From: CAYRGG01 sp964423745
Lineage (GTDB): Bacteria; Pseudomonadota; Gammaproteobacteria; Competibacterales; Competibacteraceae
NCBI GenBank assembly: GCA_964423745.1
Contig: CAYRGG010000016.1
Span: 13,543-77,542 of the forward strand
Reading direction: 5' to 3'
Length of the DNA: 64,000 nt
This document shows, in pieces, positions 60,733 to 64,000 of the stretch. Every line of letters begins with the position of its first letter. Positions within the stretch are counted from its first letter, which is position 1. The position numbers were made by a program, and so were the translations under genes. The notes below the pieces were generated by a model. That model ran no database searches and was not told the DNA's origin. It saw only the letters and a list, made by a program, of their open reading frames with translations.

Positions 60733-61944
60733 ATGGCAGACATAAAGAAAGTCGTCCTAGCTTATTCAGGGGGTTTGGATACCTCTGTCATTTTAAAGTG
60801 GCTTCAGGAAACTTACCATTGTGAAGTGATCACCTTTACCGCTGATATTGGTCAAGGTGAAGAACTTGAACCGGCCCGTCGAAAAGCCCTGGACTTGGGC
60901 GTCAAGGACATCCGCATTGAAGATCTGCGGGAAGAATTTGTGGGAGATTTTGTATTTCCCATGTTTCGCGCCAATACCCTTTACGAAGGTGAATATCTAT
61001 TAGGCACTTCGATTGCGCGTCCACTCATCACCAAACGACTGGTGGAAATTGCCCAACAGGCAGGAGCCAGTGCTATCGCCCATGGCGCCACTGGAAAGGG
61101 CAATGATCAGGTGCGTTTTGAGCTAGGCGCCTACGCACTGATGCCTGACATTAAAATCATCGCCCCTTGGCGAGAGTGGAATTTGTTATCCCGCGAGAAA
61201 CTCATTGACTATGCTGAGCAACATGGCATACCCATCGAAAAGAAACGGGGCCGTCAATCGCCCTACTCCATGGATGCTAATTTGCTGCATATCTCCTATG
61301 AAGGCGGTATCTTGGAAGATCCTTGGGCCGAACCAGAAGAGGCCATGTGGCTGTGGACCGTAGCTCCGGAACAGGCCCCTGATCGACCTACTTATATTGA
61401 ATTAGAATATCGACAAGGGGACCCAGTCGCCCTCGATGGTCAAGCACTAAGCCCTGCCCAATTGCTTACCCGGTTAAATCAATTGGGGGGTGAAAATGGT
61501 ATTGGGCGCACCGATATTGTTGAAAACCGCTATGTGGGCATGAAGTCTCGGGGCTGCTATGAAACACCCGGCGGCACCATTATGCTGCGTGCTCATCGGG
61601 CCATAGAGTCCATCACGTTAGATCGGGAAGTGGCGCACTTAAAAGACGAGTTAATGCCTCGTTACGCCACGTTTATTTACAACGGGTACTGGTGGAGCCC
61701 CGAGCGGCAAATGCTGCAGACCATGATTGACGCTTCTCAGTCCACTGTCAACGGCAGTGTGCGCCTTAAACTCTACAAAGGTAACGTTACTGTGGTGGGT
61801 CGTCAGTCAGACAATAGTTTGTTTGATCAAACCATTGCTACCTTTGAAGACGATGCCGGTGCTTTTAATCAACAAGACGCTGCAGGCTTTATCAAGTTAA
61901 ATGCTTTACGCATGCGGCTTGCGGCTTCCAAAAGGCAACGTTAA
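60733..61944 (+). CDS. argG: Argininosuccinate synthase
   Basis: Joins citrulline and aspartate with ATP in arginine synthesis. 403 residues from ATG 60733, after a GGAGA Shine-Dalgarno; a start at 60709 would add eight unlikely residues. Blocks include VVLAYSGGLDTSVILKWLQE (PP-loop), AHGATGKGNDQVRFE, KKRGRQSPYSMDANL, and a C-terminal GAFNQQDAAGFIKLNALRMR. It is convergent with acnA. Confidence 0.97.
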   Translation: MADIKKVVLAYSGGLDTSVILKWLQETYHCEVITFTADIGQGEELEPARRKALDLGVKDIRIEDLREEFVGDFVFPMFRANTLYEGEYLLGTSIARPLITKRLVEIAQQAGASAIAHGATGKGNDQVRFELGAYALMPDIKIIAPWREWNLLSREKLIDYAEQHGIPIEKKRGRQSPYSMDANLLHISYEGGILEDPWAEPEEAMWLWTVAPEQAPDRPTYIELEYRQGDPVALDGQALSPAQLLTRLNQLGGENGIGRTDIVENRYVGMKSRGCYETPGGTIMLRAHRAIESITLDREVAHLKDELMPRYATFIYNGYWWSPERQMLQTMIDASQSTVNGSVRLKLYKGNVTVVGRQSDNSLFDQTIATFEDDAGAFNQQDAAGFIKLNALRMRLAASKRQR

Positions 61945-61974
61945 ATCACTGTCATTTTCTTAGATTCTTTATTT

Positions 61975-62007
61975 TGCCGCCAAGCAACAGGTTAACCCTT
62001 GGCGGCA
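61975..62007. terminator. Terminator between argG and acnA
   Basis: TGCCGCCAAG (61975-61984) pairs with CTTGGCGGCA (61998-62007) around a 13-base loop between the convergent argG and acnA stops. On the minus strand the stem is followed by AAATAAAG, so termination there is only plausible. Confidence 0.65.
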
Positions 62008-62027
62008 TTCCCTTTAATACCTTAAAC

Positions 62028-64000
62028 TCAAGCCGCTAAATCTCGTAATACATAGTGGAGAATACCGCCATGCTGGTAATAATCCCACTCCTTGGGTGTG
62101 TCGATACGGACTTGAGCCTGAAAACGTGTTTCCTTTCCATCTGGGTCTTTAGCGACTACCGTGACTTGCTTGGCGCCAGGGGCTAGATCTTCAATGGTAT
62201 ACATCTCTTTACCCGTAAGACCCAGTTGCTGTCGACCCTCCCCTTCTTGAAACTGCAAGGGCAGTACGCCCATCCCCACTAGATTAGAGCGATGAATACG
62301 TTCATAGCTTTCCGCAATAACAGCTTTCACCCCTAGTAATAACGTTCCTTTCGCCGCCCAATCTCGACTCGAACCGGTGCCATATTCTTTACCTGCAATA
62401 ACCACTAACGGAACCGCTTCATCCTGGTAACGCATGGCGGCATCGTAGATGGTCATCTGAGCGTCGGAGGGTTGATGGCGGGTCCAACCACCCTCAGTAC
62501 CAGGCGCCAATTCGTTACGCAGACGAATATTGGCGAAGGTGCCACGCATCATCACTTCATGATTACCCCGTCGAGAGCCATAGGAATTAAATTCTTTAGG
62601 ACTGACACCGTGTTCCATCAGGTAATTGGCCGCTGGAGTACCCACCTTGATGGCGCCCGCCGGAGAAATGTGATCAGTGGTAATAGAGTCACCCAACATA
62701 GCGAGTACCCGGGCGTTCTGTATCGATGGAATACCCTGGGGTTGAGAAGACATGCCAATGAAATAAGGGGGTTCTTGAATATAGGTGGAGTCCTTGCGCC
62801 ATTGATATTGCCCTGCCTTTGGCACCGCCATGTTAGCCCACCGTTCATCCCCTTTAAACACATTTGCATAGCTCTGGCGAAACATGGACTGAGAAACGAT
62901 GCTTGTAACCACCTGCTGGATGCTTTGCTGAGAGGGCCAAATATCTTTTAAAAAAACAGCTTGGCCTTGGTTGTCAACACCCAAAGGTTCGTTCACTAAA
63001 TCAAGCTCCATGGTGCCCGCTAAGGCATAAGCGACTACTAGGGGGGGCGAAGCAAGAAAATTCATCCGGGTATCTGGGTGTACCCGACCTTCGAAATTGC
63101 GATTACCGGAAAGCACGGAAGCCACCGCCAATTCACCATTATGTATAGCTTGGCTAATGGGTTCCGGCAGGGGACCCGAATTACCGATACACGTTGTACA
63201 GCCATAACCCACCACATCAAACCCTAGTTGTTCCAGCGCGGGCAGCAGACCGGCCTCGTTGAGATACTCAGTCACTACCCGTGAACCAGGTGCCAGGGAC
63301 GTCTTTACCCAGGGTTTGACTTTTAGACCTCTAGACACGGCATTTTTTGCCAGTAATCCAGCCGCCATAATGACACTGGGGTTAGAGGTGTTGGTGCAAC
63401 TGGTGATGGCGGCAATCACCACAGCACCGTCTTTCAACTCAAAGGACTTGCCTTCATAGGTCACCGACACGGCGCCGGAGTGGGAAGATTCTTCTGCACC
63501 GATGGCGGTATTGCCGCCTTCGTCTTCTAAACGAGCGATATCTTGCCGTTCCGCAGGACGCCCTTCTCGTTCAGCTTGAAATTGACATATATACTGCTGA
63601 GCAGTGTGTTTTGCGTCTGTTAAATTAATCCGGTCTTGAGGACGTTTAGGACCCGCCAAACTCGGCACTACACTACCCATATCCAACGTTAGGGTATCGC
63701 TGTAGACGGGCTCAGGGGTTTCCCTATCATGGAATAAACCTTGAGCACGGGCATAGGTTTCCACCAGCATAATTTGTTCGTCGGAACGGCCTGTCAAACG
63801 CAGATAGACCAACGTTTCGCGATCGATGGGGAAAATGCCGCAGGTCGCACCATACTCGGGCGCCATATTGGCAATGGTGGCGCGATCAGCAACGGGCAAA
63901 TGTTCAAGACCAGGGCCAAAAAATTCCACAAATTTACTCACGACACCTTTGGCCCGTAACATTTCGGTCACTGTGAGCACTAGATCCGTGGCTGAAGCAC
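62028..64000 (-). CDS. acnA: Aconitate hydratase AcnA, N-terminus beyond the window
   Basis: Isomerises citrate to isocitrate. The C-terminal 656 residues are present, and the frame is open to the window edge, where ASATDLVLTVTEML matches AcnA, so the gene continues past 64000. Cluster cysteines are in AAITSCTNTSNPS and GCTTCIGNSGPL. The swivel domain has AMLGDSITTDHISPAG and GKEYGTGSSRDWAAKG. The ending KEWDYYQHGGILHYVLRDLAA is canonical. This is the AcnA (IRP1-like) class and not AcnB. Confidence 0.97.
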   Translation of the reverse strand, partial: ASATDLVLTVTEMLRAKGVVSKFVEFFGPGLEHLPVADRATIANMAPEYGATCGIFPIDRETLVYLRLTGRSDEQIMLVETYARAQGLFHDRETPEPVYSDTLTLDMGSVVPSLAGPKRPQDRINLTDAKHTAQQYICQFQAEREGRPAERQDIARLEDEGGNTAIGAEESSHSGAVSVTYEGKSFELKDGAVVIAAITSCTNTSNPSVIMAAGLLAKNAVSRGLKVKPWVKTSLAPGSRVVTEYLNEAGLLPALEQLGFDVVGYGCTTCIGNSGPLPEPISQAIHNGELAVASVLSGNRNFEGRVHPDTRMNFLASPPLVVAYALAGTMELDLVNEPLGVDNQGQAVFLKDIWPSQQSIQQVVTSIVSQSMFRQSYANVFKGDERWANMAVPKAGQYQWRKDSTYIQEPPYFIGMSSQPQGIPSIQNARVLAMLGDSITTDHISPAGAIKVGTPAANYLMEHGVSPKEFNSYGSRRGNHEVMMRGTFANIRLRNELAPGTEGGWTRHQPSDAQMTIYDAAMRYQDEAVPLVVIAGKEYGTGSSRDWAAKGTLLLGVKAVIAESYERIHRSNLVGMGVLPLQFQEGEGRQQLGLTGKEMYTIEDLAPGAKQVTVVAKDPDGKETRFQAQVRIDTPKEWDYYQHGGILHYVLRDLAA

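Overview
The window reads as the chromosome of a free-living or associated gammaproteobacterium. The evidence is a Pseudomonas-type Pil-Chp chemosensory cluster, envelope genes for lipid A, outer-membrane lipids and muropeptide recycling (lpxL-like, mlaA, ampG, Slp-family lipoprotein), and ordinary gammaproteobacterial housekeeping genes. I cannot name the genus. Base composition is moderate, and visibly more AT-rich from about 56.5 to 60.7 kb. I found no rRNA, tRNA, CRISPR array, insertion-sequence transposase or prophage module. Nearly all of the window is core metabolism plus small accessory insertions.

Layout. 0-13.3 kb: housekeeping genes (ampG fragment, pyrE, a glycosyltransferase, an LpxH-like phosphoesterase, prmC, adk, ppa-moaC-rnd, an Slp-like lipoprotein, bcp and an NDH-2-like flavoprotein, a Phd/VapC toxin-antitoxin pair, ddl). 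13.4-15.4 kb: small accessory genes, including a second toxin-antitoxin pair lodged between pdeM and a diverged copy of the pdeM 3' end. 15.4-21.2 kb: the four-gene ligase-associated DNA-repair operon (exonuclease, ATP-dependent DNA ligase, Lhr-type helicase, PdeM phosphoesterase). 21.4-22.9 kb: a PNPOx-like flavoprotein with a tiny DUF2256 protein, and a carbonic anhydrase. 23.2-34.2 kb: one leftward Pil-Chp cluster (pilG, pilH copy, periplasmic double-sensor protein, pilH copy, pilI, pilJ, chpA, two CheW-like proteins). 34.6-36.9 kb: a frameshifted DUF433 gene, an LpxL-like acyltransferase, a DUF2007 protein and mlaA. 37-44.5 kb: leuA with a structured leader, cls, tspO, fda and a secreted DUF11-repeat protein. 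44.5-48.9 kb: menF-menD-menC. 49-56.5 kb: a hydrolase, malyl-CoA lyase, an OprO/P-type porin, DUF427, HNH and BI-1 proteins, and ETF-ubiquinone oxidoreductase. 57.3-58.3 kb: two convergent phasins. 58.7-60.1 kb: a fusion of an MGS-like domain with a cytosine-deaminase-like amidohydrolase. 60.7-64 kb: argG and the C-terminal part of acnA.

How the genes work together. The Pil-Chp block should control type IV pilus twitching or surface sensing. It departs from the textbook layout in four places: two near-identical PilH proteins, a secreted double-sensor gene between them, a 12-residue repeat array in ChpA, and a long aspartate-rich tail on the last CheW protein. The metabolic genes suggest a respiring heterotroph or mixotroph that makes menaquinone, feeds electrons from acyl-CoA dehydrogenases through ETF-QO, stores polyhydroxyalkanoate (phasins) and cleaves malyl-CoA-type thioesters.

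Best candidates for something undescribed: the MGS-amidohydrolase fusion (58.7-60.1 kb), the double-sensor protein inside the Pil-Chp cluster (32 kb), the toxin-antitoxin insertion that left a second pdeM 3' end (14.4-15.6 kb), an OmcB-like DUF11 surface protein poor in cysteine (43-44.4 kb), and an orphan minus-strand terminator pointing to a small RNA near 37.1 kb.
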